Notes: generated by a model not told the origin, from the sequence alone. A stretch of DNA of 28,342 nt from an uncultured Bacteroidota bacterium (GCA_937934705.1 CALGYY010000045.1:1-28342); one strand, 5' to 3'. Counted from the first letter of the stretch, positions 1 through 8,398 are shown. Numbers and translations are program-made.

Positions 1-243
1 AATCTCCCTGTAATTATAAATCTCACCGTTAAAGACCACGGCAACTGAGCGGTCTTCATTGAAGATGGGCTGGTCACCTGTCGTAAGGTCAATAATGGAA
101 AGCCGCCGGTGCCCCAGGGTGAAGTCCTTATAGGTATACACAGATTTGGCATCCGGTCCCCGGTGCACAATCAGATCCAGCATCCTGTCCATCAGGAAAC
201 GGTTATCTTTTTGTGCTTCAACAATACCTGCTATTCCGCACAT
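1..243 (-). CDS. asnB: Asparagine synthetase (glutamine-hydrolysing) type protein, N-terminal part, cut by window edge
   Basis: Reading leftwards from an ATG at 243, an open frame of 81 codons runs off the left edge. It begins MCGIAGIV, the class II glutamine amidotransferase start in which Cys2 becomes the N-terminal nucleophile that releases ammonia from glutamine. It continues with HRGPD (about residue 31), GHRRLSIIDL and VFNGEIYNY, all hallmarks of the AsnB N-terminal domain. The C-terminal ATP-PPase synthetase domain lies outside the window, so asparagine synthesis cannot be told apart from amidation of a sugar or peptide. It starts 40 bases after the glycosyltransferase stop at 284 and probably shares its operon. 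AsnB paralogues are common in polysaccharide loci, where they often amidate sugar acids. The domain call is firm; the substrate is open. Confidence 0.9.
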   Translation of the reverse strand, partial: MCGIAGIVEAQKDNRFLMDRMLDLIVHRGPDAKSVYTYKDFTLGHRRLSIIDLTTGDQPIFNEDRSVAVVFNGEIYNYREI

Positions 244-283
244 CGGGTTCGGTATAAGATCCTATAACGCTCAATCAGCAATT

Positions 284-1594
284 TCATTTTGCCTGGACTG
301 AAGAATGTGTCTGATCAAAAACCTCAGCCAGACGCCTGGTCAGCTCCCGCCTGCTGTACAATGAAATATCAGAACCACCTGGCATTTCGCTTCCTTCTTT
401 CCAATGTTTCCAGGCCTGCAGGATAAATCGGGCACCGGCCTCTGAATCCTCATAATCAACAACGGTTCCGCGACCGGTGGTTTTCAGTATTGCAGCAGCA
501 TCGCCATCTACAGGACCATAGGTCAGCACAGGTTTTGATGCACCAATATATTCAAAAATCTTACTTGTAATAATACATGCATTATCTGCAGTTCGCGGAA
601 TAATGAGCAGGAGCAGGTCCGAGTTCCTGATCATCTCAATGGATTCACTGTAATGGGTATAAGGACTGAAGCGGATCTTGTCGTGATAATCCAGTTGTCC
701 GACCATTTCATGGATGTAGGCCGGAAAGTTCCCCAGCCACAGCATTTCAAAATCTTTTGAGAAAGACGGGAACTCGCGCATCACCAGGTCCATGCTGCGG
801 AAGAAGCCTTCCGGGCTTTGTTCCCTGCTTATGCTTCCGGCATAGATTATTCTGAATTTCTCATTTTTCTGCTGTTGTCTCTCACGGAAATAACGTTCGT
901 CGTAGCCGTTGGTGATCAGGTGAATCTGTTTGTCTGTTTTGCGTTGCAGTATTTTCACGAGTGAAGGCCCGACGGTCACCACGGCATTCATCTTCCGTAT
1001 GGTTTTCCTTTCAATACGCTGATCCCAGCGATGTATCCACTTCATTCGCACGCTTCGGTCGAGCAGCCAGAAGACATCTGTCCACGGATCCCTGAAGTCA
1101 GCTACCCAGGGTATGCCTGTTTTTGCGGAAGCCTTACGGGCAATCATGTGGTTGGTCTGAGGCGGGGAGCTGCTGAAGATGAGGTCTATCTTTTCTTCAC
1201 GGATAATGCGGACAGCCTTGCGTACGGTTCCGAAATACCAGGGAAATCGGGTGTCGGGAATGAAGTTATACTTAACCCAACGCGACAGATTATCCATGAA
1301 GGAGTTGCGGCTTTGATCGGTGAAGCCGTAGGGAACGAAATTCTTTTTGGATTTCGGGGAAAGCTTCGAAAACACTTTATGCAGGCTGAATCCTGCAGAT
1401 CGATAGACCCTGGTTTCGGGCTTCACCTCCTGGAGAAGGCTTTCATCGATGAAGGGAAAGTCACCGTCGCGTGTGGTCAGGATAACAGGCTCCCAGCCGA
1501 AGTCAGGCAAGTACTGTGAAAATTTGAATATGCGGTTCACCGTTGCTCCTCCCGCAGGCGGCCAGTAATAAGTGATGAAGAGGACTTTTTTCAT
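284..1594 (-). CDS. Glycosyltransferase family 4 (GT-B fold)
   Basis: A 436-residue protein with the two Rossmann halves of a GT-B enzyme. The N-terminal acceptor half starts MKKVLFITYYWPPAGG and contains VADFRDPWTD near its middle, typical of Bacteroidetes GT4 proteins of capsule and exopolysaccharide loci. The nucleotide-sugar half starts near IIYAGSIS and ends with the IFEYIGASKPVL region, where the donor-binding Glu lies. The frame is open upstream to 1675, but that start would sit inside the preceding gene (its stop is at 1612), and the family pattern begins at the ATG at 1594. There is no signal peptide, so it acts on the inner face of the cytoplasmic membrane. It lies between a six-hairpin-like protein and an AsnB-type gene, which suggests surface-glycan assembly. 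The sugar donor is not predictable. Confidence 0.88.
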   Translation of the reverse strand: MKKVLFITYYWPPAGGATVNRIFKFSQYLPDFGWEPVILTTRDGDFPFIDESLLQEVKPETRVYRSAGFSLHKVFSKLSPKSKKNFVPYGFTDQSRNSFMDNLSRWVKYNFIPDTRFPWYFGTVRKAVRIIREEKIDLIFSSSPPQTNHMIARKASAKTGIPWVADFRDPWTDVFWLLDRSVRMKWIHRWDQRIERKTIRKMNAVVTVGPSLVKILQRKTDKQIHLITNGYDERYFRERQQQKNEKFRIIYAGSISREQSPEGFFRSMDLVMREFPSFSKDFEMLWLGNFPAYIHEMVGQLDYHDKIRFSPYTHYSESIEMIRNSDLLLLIIPRTADNACIITSKIFEYIGASKPVLTYGPVDGDAAAILKTTGRGTVVDYEDSEAGARFILQAWKHWKEGSEMPGGSDISLYSRRELTRRLAEVFDQTHSSVQAK

Positions 1595-1611
1595 GAATAT
1601 TGTCAATGGGA

Positions 1612-2805
1612 TTACGGATGGGACGGGCCTGACTTTTCGATCATCACACTGAGCCCACGGCTCATCCAACCGCATGACCAGCGCATAAGGGTGAAAGGTT
1701 TACGGAAATAGCGTGTTTTCTGATAATAGAAAAAACCCTTCTTTTTATTTTGCATATGATCAATGGCCCAATGAGCGATTTTCATGGCGAGGGCCGGATA
1801 TTTCGGATGAAAGCGTGCAGCCTTCATAAAGGTGATGATACCCTGAGCCGAACCATGGACATCCAGCGGGTAGATTTTATTGTTTTCCCATTTGGGTGCG
1901 CCGTTCTCCAGAAAGAGGTTTTCGGCATAATACTCCAGCCCTTTGTGATAAGCCTCCATGAAGCGCTGATCGCCGCTGTGATCTGAATAATCGAGGATGG
2001 CGTCAAGGATATAACCGGTATGATAGTTATCATGCTGCCGGGGATGATCCCCTGCGGGATGCGTATAATACCAGGCGCCATAGGGCGTCATTTTGTCCAC
2101 CACGAAACGGACCAGTTTTAAAGCCTGTTTTTGTCTGTGTTCATCGGGTGCATGTTTGCATATCCTGGCAGTAATACTGCCAACAAGTATGCTGACGTCC
2201 ATCACGATCCAGTTGACACGCTCATCGGGCACGTAGCTGAGTGCTTTCATATGCTCATCCTCGAATATCACACGGGGTTCATCCAGCATGAAATTCAGAG
2301 AATCCTTTGCGGCCTCAAGATAGCGGTTTTCACCGGTGATCTCGTAGTAATCCATCAGCGCAGTGTCCACAAAATAGGTCACCACACGGTTAGGCAGATG
2401 GGCAGGTGCAAAAAAACCAACGTCCTGCCAGGGGTGCTGATATCCCCAGCAGATCCCTTTATATCCTTTGCTCGGATGAAGCAGCAGCCAGTCCAGCAAT
2501 TCAGCCGCTTTTCGAAGGTCTTCCTCATGTCCTTTTGCCTTATAGCGGTTCATATAGGCCATCGCAAACAAGGCGATACCTTTGGGATTCCGGGTTTTCG
2601 GGACAAAAAGCAAGGGACGGATGTTGACCGGAAAACGCATAACAACCTGACTGTAAAGCAGGCGTAGGAACTTAATGCCGAATGAAAAAAACCAAAGGAG
2701 CTTGCTGTCCAGGGCGTCGTACTTGTTATAGCCTTTATAATCCCTGGCATCTGCATAATCAAGCACCTTTTGCAGCGCATTTTCAATCTTTTGCATATTT
2801 TCCAT
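1612..2805 (-). CDS. Six-hairpin (alpha/alpha-barrel)-like protein of polysaccharide loci
   Basis: A 397-residue protein without signal peptide or clear membrane anchor. It alternates amphipathic helices with aromatic turns (CWGYQHPWQDVGFF, WYYTHPAGDHPRQHDNYHTG, PLDVHGSAQGI), the pattern of an (alpha/alpha)6 toroid like those of six-hairpin glycosidases, lyases and epimerases. Conserved-looking polar clusters (DHPRQHDNYHTG and LDVHGSAQ) could form an active site, but I cannot assign a reaction. Homologues, as I recall, occur inside Bacteroidetes capsule or O-antigen loci and are sometimes mislabelled delta-aminolevulinic acid dehydratase. It is the first gene of a leftward operon with a GT4 and an AsnB-type gene, and a good promoter lies 19 bases upstream. 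The context points to sugar modification or polysaccharide trimming in the cytoplasm. The start at 2805 fits the promoter; a second Met three codons later is possible. Confidence 0.6.
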   Translation of the reverse strand: MENMQKIENALQKVLDYADARDYKGYNKYDALDSKLLWFFSFGIKFLRLLYSQVVMRFPVNIRPLLFVPKTRNPKGIALFAMAYMNRYKAKGHEEDLRKAAELLDWLLLHPSKGYKGICWGYQHPWQDVGFFAPAHLPNRVVTYFVDTALMDYYEITGENRYLEAAKDSLNFMLDEPRVIFEDEHMKALSYVPDERVNWIVMDVSILVGSITARICKHAPDEHRQKQALKLVRFVVDKMTPYGAWYYTHPAGDHPRQHDNYHTGYILDAILDYSDHSGDQRFMEAYHKGLEYYAENLFLENGAPKWENNKIYPLDVHGSAQGIITFMKAARFHPKYPALAMKIAHWAIDHMQNKKKGFFYYQKTRYFRKPFTLMRWSCGWMSRGLSVMIEKSGPSHP

Positions 2806-2823
2806 TTCAGAAGCTTTTCAGGG

Positions 2824-2854
2824 CAAAAGTAGAAAAAAGCACTGATTGGGCAAG
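2824..2854 (-). promoter_or_regulatory. Bacteroidetes-type promoter for the leftward glycan operon
   Basis: On the minus strand TACTTTTG (2824-2831) matches the Bacteroidetes -7 consensus TAnnTTTG. CTTG (2851-2854) lies 19 bases upstream, where the -33 TTTG element is expected. Transcription would start near 2817, leaving a leader of about a dozen bases before the ATG at 2805. Confidence 0.65.
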
Positions 2855-2887
2855 TTTGCAGAGCTAAGGCATGAAGCCGGTCGACGA

Positions 2888-2921
2888 TTTGCCATCTTTA
2901 GGAATCATTTTTCTACCTTTG
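2888..2921 (+). promoter_or_regulatory. Bacteroidetes-type promoter for the GT-C gene
   Basis: TACCTTTG (2914-2921) is a perfect TAnnTTTG -7 element. TTTG at 2888-2891 lies 22 bases upstream as a -33 element. The expected transcription start is near 2928, about 13 bases before the ATG at 2941. Together with the promoter at 2824-2854 it makes a compact divergent promoter region of 135 bases. Confidence 0.65.
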
Positions 2922-2940
2922 CGGCCAAACCGGAATCAAG

Positions 2941-4602
2941 ATGTCGAAACCATTTTTTCTGAACAGGCCTTCACTATATTACAAACCGGGCATTTACCGC
3001 TGGCTGCTCCTACTGGCGCTCCTCTGCATGGCTTTCATTTATAATTATTATGAAATCGTGCAGATGCGCCCTTGCGGCATCCATGTCTGGAGGCAGGCAG
3101 ATTGCCTGTCGCTGGCTATGGGCTATTATCAGGGGGATATGAACTTTTTCAAACCGGTGATGCATAATCTTCAGAGCGATGGTCTCACTACCGGCCTTAC
3201 CGCAGGGGAATTCCCCGTACTTTACTACCTGATCGCCGTGCTTTGGAAACTTTTCGGATATCATGAATGGATCTACAGGGCAGTTGTGATCCTCATTTCA
3301 TTCATCGGCCTCTACTCCTTGTATCGTCTGATGGAAAGGATACTGAAGGACTCTGCCTGGGCAGTGATGTTCAGCATGCTGGTGTTCACCTCCCCGATCA
3401 TCGTTTATTATTCGAATAATTTCCTGACCAATATTCCGGCCTGGAGTTTTGCCATCGCAGGAACGTACCTTTTCTACCGCTTTGCGGATGAAAAGAAAGC
3501 GCGCTATTTGTGGTTTTCCATGGCCCTTTTCGCTCTTTCAGGCCTGTTAAAAGTGTCATCCCTGATTCCCTTCCTGGTGATCGGATTTATGTATATTACA
3601 GAATCCACGGGAATGATCCGTTACCGGAAGGACCATAAGATCTTCGATCGCCCCCTGAAGCAGATGCTGCCTTTTATGGCAGCCATCGCTGCAATACTTT
3701 CATGGTACATCTATGCCTATTATTTTAATGCAACGCATGGTGGAAAGTACACGTTCAACCACATCTGGCCGGTTTGGGAAATTCCTGCAGCCAAGGTCAG
3801 CCAGATCTGGCGTGACTTCAGGATGTTCCTGGTTCATCAGATTTACGGAATGCCTGCCCTGATCTTCACAGGACTATCCCTGCTCACGGTAACAATCATG
3901 AGCTTTTTCGGCAAATTCCGCTGGCCTTTGCTCCTGCTTCTGTACCTTCTGGCGGCGGGTACGGTGATGTATTTCCTTTTGTGGTACCAGGCCTTCGACG
4001 TGCATGATTATTACATGATCGACCTCACCTTCCTGTTCATTGGCGCAGCCGCTGCCTTCTTCTGGTTCATGAAAGACCGCCTGAACAAGGTTTTCAGCCA
4101 CTGGCTGACGCGCCTGGTTTTTGCCGGTTTACTGGTTTACGGAATCTTCTATGAAAACAACAATATCGAAACCCGGCTGTTCTTCGGCAAACGTGCCGAG
4201 AACGTCCAGAAGCGCTACATGAGCGGACATGAACTGGGGATCTGGTGGTACCTCGGAAATCATTATAATATATACATCCGCCCTTTCTCCACAATGGAGG
4301 CCTATAACCGCAGCATTGGTATCAAACCGGAGGATAAGGTAGTTGTGACTCCTGACGGAAGTATCAACATCAGCCTTGCACTCATGAACCAGTATGGGTG
4401 GACGGATTTCGGCTCACCATTGCTCCCCCCGGCTGAGCGCCTGGCTAAGCTGAAGGAAATGGGCGCCCGTTATCTTTTTGTAGCAGATCCGGCACTATAC
4501 GAACAAGGGTATCTGGGAGCATTTACTTCGCGGAAAGCAGGGCATTACGAAGGTGTGGATATTTATGACCTGACCGCATCAGGGCCAGAAACGGTCGAGT
4601 AG
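2941..4602 (+). CDS. GT-C fold membrane glycosyltransferase (GT39/ArnT-like)
   Basis: A 553-residue polytopic membrane protein with about ten hydrophobic helices, the first at residues 20-38. Between the first two helices is a periplasmic loop with HVWRQAD (Asp54) and TAGEFPVLYYL (Glu90), the acidic loop layout of PMT/ArnT-type GT-C enzymes, which use lipid-phosphate sugars on the outer face of the inner membrane. The C-terminal ~130 residues form a soluble periplasmic domain. The GT2 enzyme at 6074-7036 belongs to the class that makes polyprenyl-phosphate sugars, so it could supply the donor. Its last 24 bases overlap, tail to tail, the end of the TPR gene on the opposite strand. The acceptor (lipid A, glycan or protein) is unknown. 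Confidence 0.8.
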   Translation: MSKPFFLNRPSLYYKPGIYRWLLLLALLCMAFIYNYYEIVQMRPCGIHVWRQADCLSLAMGYYQGDMNFFKPVMHNLQSDGLTTGLTAGEFPVLYYLIAVLWKLFGYHEWIYRAVVILISFIGLYSLYRLMERILKDSAWAVMFSMLVFTSPIIVYYSNNFLTNIPAWSFAIAGTYLFYRFADEKKARYLWFSMALFALSGLLKVSSLIPFLVIGFMYITESTGMIRYRKDHKIFDRPLKQMLPFMAAIAAILSWYIYAYYFNATHGGKYTFNHIWPVWEIPAAKVSQIWRDFRMFLVHQIYGMPALIFTGLSLLTVTIMSFFGKFRWPLLLLLYLLAAGTVMYFLLWYQAFDVHDYYMIDLTFLFIGAAAAFFWFMKDRLNKVFSHWLTRLVFAGLLVYGIFYENNNIETRLFFGKRAENVQKRYMSGHELGIWWYLGNHYNIYIRPFSTMEAYNRSIGIKPEDKVVVTPDGSINISLALMNQYGWTDFGSPLLPPAERLAKLKEMGARYLFVADPALYEQGYLGAFTSRKAGHYEGVDIYDLTASGPETVE

Positions 4603-6039
4603 TTCCTGCACCTCGTTCATGGCATCAGGGCTTTTCTGAATTTCGAGGAAGGCGGATCTGGCCATCATGGGTGAATTATCGAACAGGTAAAGTATGCCCA
4701 TCAGCAGTTTCACATCCGGGTGCTGAGGACTGATTCCGGCCGCTTTATCGAGATAATGAGCTGCATCCGGGAATTTCATCTTACGCGCGTTAATGGCTGC
4801 CATGCCCATCAGGGGGTAAAAGTTCCTTGGCTCCTTCTCCAGCGCAAGGCGGGTCCATTTCTCTGCCTGTTCAAGGTTTTTCTCAAGATAATAGAAGTAG
4901 GCCGTCATGAAATAGTTATTGAACACCGGGTGTATGGAATCAAGGCGCAACTGCAGTTTAAAGGCCTCGTCTTTTTTTGCGGTAATGGCACAAATACCCA
5001 CAATATTCTCATAGAGATTCTGACTGCGTTTATTAAACCGGATGCCCTTGTTGAACCATTGCAGGGCTCCATCCGTGTTATTCCTCAGGAGTTCAATGAG
5101 CATCAGTACATTATAGGGAAAAATTTTGGTCTTAAAATCCTTCTGCACATAAGCTTTCATTTTGTTCTCGGTCACCACAAGAGCTTCACTGATCTCACCA
5201 CTGAGTACGAAACGGATCGTATCACCGCGGCCCGTGAACTGATCGGCGTTATCGATGAAACACTGATACATGATGCCGGAGAATTCCAGTGCTTCATAAA
5301 GTGCTTGCAGTGAAAGATTCTCCGGATGCTTACGGATGGCTTCCTTCAGAAAAGCGGTGTTGATTATATTGCGGTACGACAGGCTGTCGACGGCTGCGGA
5401 ATCCAGAGTATTCAAATCAAAGATGGACTTCATCATCATCACATTGGCCATCTGGCAATAGTTATCAATACTGCCGGGCTCGAGTTCGATGGCTTTCTGC
5501 ATCAGATTCACTGCTTCATCATAATCATAGCTCATCACGCTGATCATGGCGAGTCCCGTGTACCCGGCTGCAGAAGCCGGAGCCAGCCGGATCAGTTCAT
5601 TGTGGTAAGCCAGAGCCAGTTGCCAATCCATCAGGCGGAGATATATGCCTGCGAGTGCCCTTACGGCATGAGTGTCGGCCGGATTCTTCATCAGGTCAGC
5701 CAGGTAGAGGTCTGTTGCCTTGCGTAAAGCCGTGTCGGCATCCTTATCGCGATGGAATTCACCGTATGCCGCGTTCAGGGCCATGTAATGGTCGGCCTTA
5801 AATGGCTCTGCGGCGATCAGCTTCTTCAGCGAGTCAATATCGCTGTATTTTGTCTGCCGGGCCGGGGAAAGCGAGAAGTCACGGGTATTGAAATCTACCG
5901 AGAGCTTCAGCTGCATCTGCGGATAGTAGACATGATCCAGCACAAAGGCCGTATCCTCTGCGGTTTTCAGGAAGTTCTGGCCAGAAGCCGTCCAAACGGA
6001 TAGTGCAATAAAAAGGAAGGTGAGAATCCGTCTCATCAT
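4579..6039 (-). CDS. Exported tetratricopeptide-repeat protein
   Basis: A 486-residue protein with a Sec signal peptide (MMRRILTFLF, cleavage likely after SG near residue 20), followed by helical TPR-like repeats. Clear units are seen around YHNELIRLAPASAAGYTGLA, DEAVNLMQKAIELEPGS and, near the C-terminus, EQAEKWTRLALEKEPRN and DAAHYLDKAAGISPQHPDV. TPRs mediate protein contacts, so this is probably a periplasmic scaffold. The frame extends upstream to 6081, but the paired ATGs at 6039/6036 directly precede the signal peptide and avoid overlap with the GT2 gene, whose stop is at 6074. It is the last gene of a DUF4199-GT2-TPR set. The partner is unknown. Confidence 0.78.
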   Translation of the reverse strand: MMRRILTFLFIALSVWTASGQNFLKTAEDTAFVLDHVYYPQMQLKLSVDFNTRDFSLSPARQTKYSDIDSLKKLIAAEPFKADHYMALNAAYGEFHRDKDADTALRKATDLYLADLMKNPADTHAVRALAGIYLRLMDWQLALAYHNELIRLAPASAAGYTGLAMISVMSYDYDEAVNLMQKAIELEPGSIDNYCQMANVMMMKSIFDLNTLDSAAVDSLSYRNIINTAFLKEAIRKHPENLSLQALYEALEFSGIMYQCFIDNADQFTGRGDTIRFVLSGEISEALVVTENKMKAYVQKDFKTKIFPYNVLMLIELLRNNTDGALQWFNKGIRFNKRSQNLYENIVGICAITAKKDEAFKLQLRLDSIHPVFNNYFMTAYFYYLEKNLEQAEKWTRLALEKEPRNFYPLMGMAAINARKMKFPDAAHYLDKAAGISPQHPDVKLLMGILYLFDNSPMMARSAFLEIQKSPDAMNEVQELLDRFWP

Positions 6040-6073
6040 GATATTTATTTTAAGAAGAAGTAATATTAAGACC

Positions 6074-7036
6074 TCATTCATTCAGATTAAGCCTGCGCTC
6101 AACGTGATAACGGTTTCGGTCGTGCGAGCCCCGGGCGATGAGTTCTGCCAGAAAACCGGCCAGGAAAAGCATGGTTCCCATGATCATCAGGGCCAGTGCC
6201 AGGTAGAAGTAGGGACTGGATGTTACACGTTCCGCCTTCACATCATTCACTACGTAGTATATCTTCTGTATTCCGATGACCAGTGCAGAGCCGAAACCCA
6301 ATAAAAACATCAGGGTTCCGAGTGTGCCGAAGAAATGCATGGGTTTCTTTCCGAATTTGCCAACAAAGTATATTGACAACAGATCCAGAAAACCATTAAT
6401 GAAGCGGCTCATTCCTCCGAATTTGGTTTTACCGTACTTGCGGGCCTGGTGCTTCACTACCTGCTCTCCTATGCGGGGAAATCCATTCCATTTGGCAATA
6501 ACGGGAATGTAGCGATGCATTTCGCCGTAAACTTCAATGGTTTTAACTACTTCGCTGCGGTAGGCTTTAAGACCGCAGTTAAAATCGTGCAGGCGGATGC
6601 CCGACATCTTGCGGGTAGCCCAGTTGAACAACTTGGTGGGCAGGGTTTTGGTGATCGGGTCGTAGCGTTTCTTTTTCCATCCTGAAACCAGGTCAAAACC
6701 TTCATCTTTGATCTTCCGGTAGAGTCCGGGGATCTCGTCAGGGCTGTCCTGAAGGTCTGCATCCATGGTGATAACCACATCACCCTGACAGGCATCGAAA
6801 CCTGTATTGAGAGCGGCTGATTTTCCGTAATTTCTCCTGAATTTGATCCCCCTGATATTGGGATTCAGGGCTGCCAGACGCCCGATCTCCTGCCAGGAAC
6901 CATCGTTGCTGCCATCATCCACCATAATGATCTCGTAGGAGAAATGATGTTCCTTCATTACGCGGTCAATCCATTCCGAAAGTTCCGGAAGGGAGTCTTT
7001 CTCATTCAGTAATGGAACAACAATGGAGATGTCCAT
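6074..7036 (-). CDS. GT2 glycosyltransferase, polyprenyl-phosphate type (DPM1/GtrB/ArnC-like)
   Basis: A 320-residue protein. The catalytic GT-A domain starts DISIVVPLLNE and has DDGSNDGS (nucleotide binding), MDADLQDSPDEI (DXD-type metal site) and FNCGLKAYRSEV. Two membrane helices follow (about residues 228-255 and 275-300), the arrangement of enzymes that transfer a sugar from UDP/GDP to undecaprenyl phosphate. The product would feed a GT-C enzyme such as the one at 2941-4602. The frame can begin at a GTG at 7042, but the ATG at 7036 immediately precedes the family start and is preferred. A TAnnTTTG element at 7056-7063 offers the gene its own promoter. The donor sugar is unpredicted. Confidence 0.9.
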   Translation of the reverse strand: MDISIVVPLLNEKDSLPELSEWIDRVMKEHHFSYEIIMVDDGSNDGSWQEIGRLAALNPNIRGIKFRRNYGKSAALNTGFDACQGDVVITMDADLQDSPDEIPGLYRKIKDEGFDLVSGWKKKRYDPITKTLPTKLFNWATRKMSGIRLHDFNCGLKAYRSEVVKTIEVYGEMHRYIPVIAKWNGFPRIGEQVVKHQARKYGKTKFGGMSRFINGFLDLLSIYFVGKFGKKPMHFFGTLGTLMFLLGFGSALVIGIQKIYYVVNDVKAERVTSSPYFYLALALMIMGTMLFLAGFLAELIARGSHDRNRYHVERRLNLNE

Positions 7037-7055
7037 AATCACGGTATAATAAGGG

Positions 7056-7063
7056 CAAAGATA
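7056..7063 (-). promoter_or_regulatory. -7 promoter element for the GT2 gene
   Basis: The minus strand reads TATCTTTG, a perfect TAnnTTTG, inside the 36-base gap between DUF4199 and GT2. The expected transcription start near 7049 is 13 bases before the ATG at 7036. No good -33 TTTG is visible, so this may be a secondary promoter inside an operon. Confidence 0.45.
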
Positions 7064-7072
7064 ATTAATTCC

Positions 7073-7609
7073 TTATACAGTCTCAGTGCTTTTCTCCTTT
7101 TTGCGCACAAATAGGGATGCGATCAGAGAGAGAACAACTGCCATAATGCCTGAGGATATCAGCGACTGCCGCAGGATCTTCAGGGGAGTAAACTTGTCAG
7201 CCATTCCCTCAATAATGGCAGGCTTGTCCTCATCAGGAATATACTCGTTGTTCTCTATCATCTCCATAGCCTTTTCCGCTTGATGCTGCAATGCTTCCGG
7301 ATCAAAGAATGCATAGAACACGTAAGAGTAGATTGACACCAGTATAGTGGCCACAAGGCCCACACTGATTCCCATCAGCCAGCACTGAAGAAAGGAGATG
7401 CGACCTTCCAATTGCTTATCCCTGAATTTAATACTGCTCCAGGCCATCCACCAGGTGATAAAAACAACGGTAGCCAGCTGCATCAATACCGTGACAAGAA
7501 TATTGAATATGTCAACATCGAATATATAAATAAGCAATTGAAGGAGGACCTGTACTCCGGTCAGGATCAGTCCGTAATTGAATGCGTGAAGAATGAATTT
7601 TTTGGTCAT
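7073..7609 (-). CDS. DUF4199 family integral membrane protein
   Basis: A 178-residue protein with four hydrophobic helices: about residues 8-30, 35-57, 80-105 and 148-168. A charged segment sits between helices three and four (AEKAMEMIENNEYIPDEDKPAIIEG), and the tail is basic (VRKKEKSTETV). This matches DUF4199, a Bacteroidetes family of unknown function often found directly before a GT2 glycosyltransferase, exactly as here. The pairing suggests a helper for the lipid-linked sugar step, but this is inference from context only. The ATG at 7609 follows a perfect -7 element at 7635-7642. Confidence 0.8.
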   Translation of the reverse strand: MTKKFILHAFNYGLILTGVQVLLQLLIYIFDVDIFNILVTVLMQLATVVFITWWMAWSSIKFRDKQLEGRISFLQCWLMGISVGLVATILVSIYSYVFYAFFDPEALQHQAEKAMEMIENNEYIPDEDKPAIIEGMADKFTPLKILRQSLISSGIMAVVLSLIASLFVRKKEKSTETV

Positions 7610-7634
7610 ATTTGTCTGATAATAAGGATAACCG

Positions 7635-7642
7635 CAAAAATA
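7635..7642 (-). promoter_or_regulatory. -7 promoter element for the DUF4199-GT2-TPR set
   Basis: The minus strand reads TATTTTTG (TAnnTTTG), with transcription expected near 7628 and a leader of about 18 bases to the ATG at 7609. No clear -33 TTTG is visible at the usual distance. It forms a divergent arrangement with the plus-strand element at 7667-7674. Confidence 0.5.
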
Positions 7643-7666
7643 AGTATAATTCTCGTTTCATTATTT

Positions 7667-7674
7667 TAGATTTG
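7667..7674 (+). promoter_or_regulatory. -7 promoter element for the hydrolase-acyltransferase pair
   Basis: TAGATTTG matches TAnnTTTG. Transcription would start near 7681, 13 bases before the ATG at 7694. The -33 region is weak. Confidence 0.5.
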
Positions 7675-7693
7675 CAAGAAAATAACACATCAA

Positions 7694-8398
7694 ATGGTCA
7701 GGATTTGTATATTGCTCATCACCATACTCATTACGGGAACCCCGGCATCAGCACAGCTTCAGAAAATGTACGGAAAGGCGGAATACCCTTTCTGGATGAA
7801 TCTTCCGCATGACTCCACCCTGAGCAATAAGCCTCCGTTACTCGTATTTCTGCACGGCCGCAGCCTCTCGGGCAGCAACCTGGAACTGGTCAAAGGTTAT
7901 GGGGTGATTACCGAAATTGAGGCCGGCCGTATCATTCCTGCCATAGTGGTGGCACCGCAACTGACCAAAGGACAAGGCTGGGAGCCGGACAAAGTGATGA
8001 GTGTGATCAATTATGTAAGAACACAATATACGACTGACAGTAACCGTCTGTATGTTGTGGGAATGAGCCTGGGCGGTTACGGCGTGCTGCATTTTGCAGG
8101 GAAATATTACCAGGAAGTAGCGGCGGCCATTGCCCTCTGCGGGGGCGGCAAGCCGGAAGATGCCTGCAATCTGGCCAAAATTCATTTGTGGATACAGCAT
8201 GGGAAGAAAGACCGGGCCGTTCCTTTTTCTGAATCTGAGAACCTGGTTAATGCAATCCGTAAGTGCGAGAACAGTGATAAACTCGTATTCACCATTCACG
8301 AAGATTACGGTCACAGTGAACTGGCACGGTGCTTCAGGCAGGATGAATTCTATGACTGGCTGTTCAGCAAACGCCGGGAAGCCCCTGCCAAACCCTGA
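7694..8398 (+). CDS. Exported alpha/beta hydrolase (prolyl-oligopeptidase/PHB-depolymerase-like esterase)
   Basis: A 234-residue protein with a signal peptide (residues 1-20, cleavage at ASA/Q). The mature part is a compact alpha/beta hydrolase: oxyanion region VFLHGRSLSG (51-60), nucleophile elbow GMSLGG with Ser125, acid Asp173 in HGKKDRAVPF and catalytic His207 in DYGHSEL. All three triad residues are present, so the enzyme should be active in the periplasm as an esterase or peptidase. The stop overlaps the start of the acyltransferase-3 gene (TGATG), implying translational coupling. An esterase paired with a membrane O-acyltransferase suggests adding and removing acyl groups on a surface glycan. 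The substrate is inferred only. Confidence 0.82.
   Translation: MVRICILLITILITGTPASAQLQKMYGKAEYPFWMNLPHDSTLSNKPPLLVFLHGRSLSGSNLELVKGYGVITEIEAGRIIPAIVVAPQLTKGQGWEPDKVMSVINYVRTQYTTDSNRLYVVGMSLGGYGVLHFAGKYYQEVAAAIALCGGGKPEDACNLAKIHLWIQHGKKDRAVPFSESENLVNAIRKCENSDKLVFTIHEDYGHSELARCFRQDEFYDWLFSKRREAPAKP

Noticed and set aside
1031..1519. 162-codon plus-strand open frame
   Set aside because: It lies wholly opposite the GT4 gene, has no recognisable domain or signal, and its codon pattern mirrors the real gene.
4720..5313. 197-codon plus-strand open frame
   Set aside because: It is antisense to the exported TPR gene, with no promoter, no family features and irregular composition.
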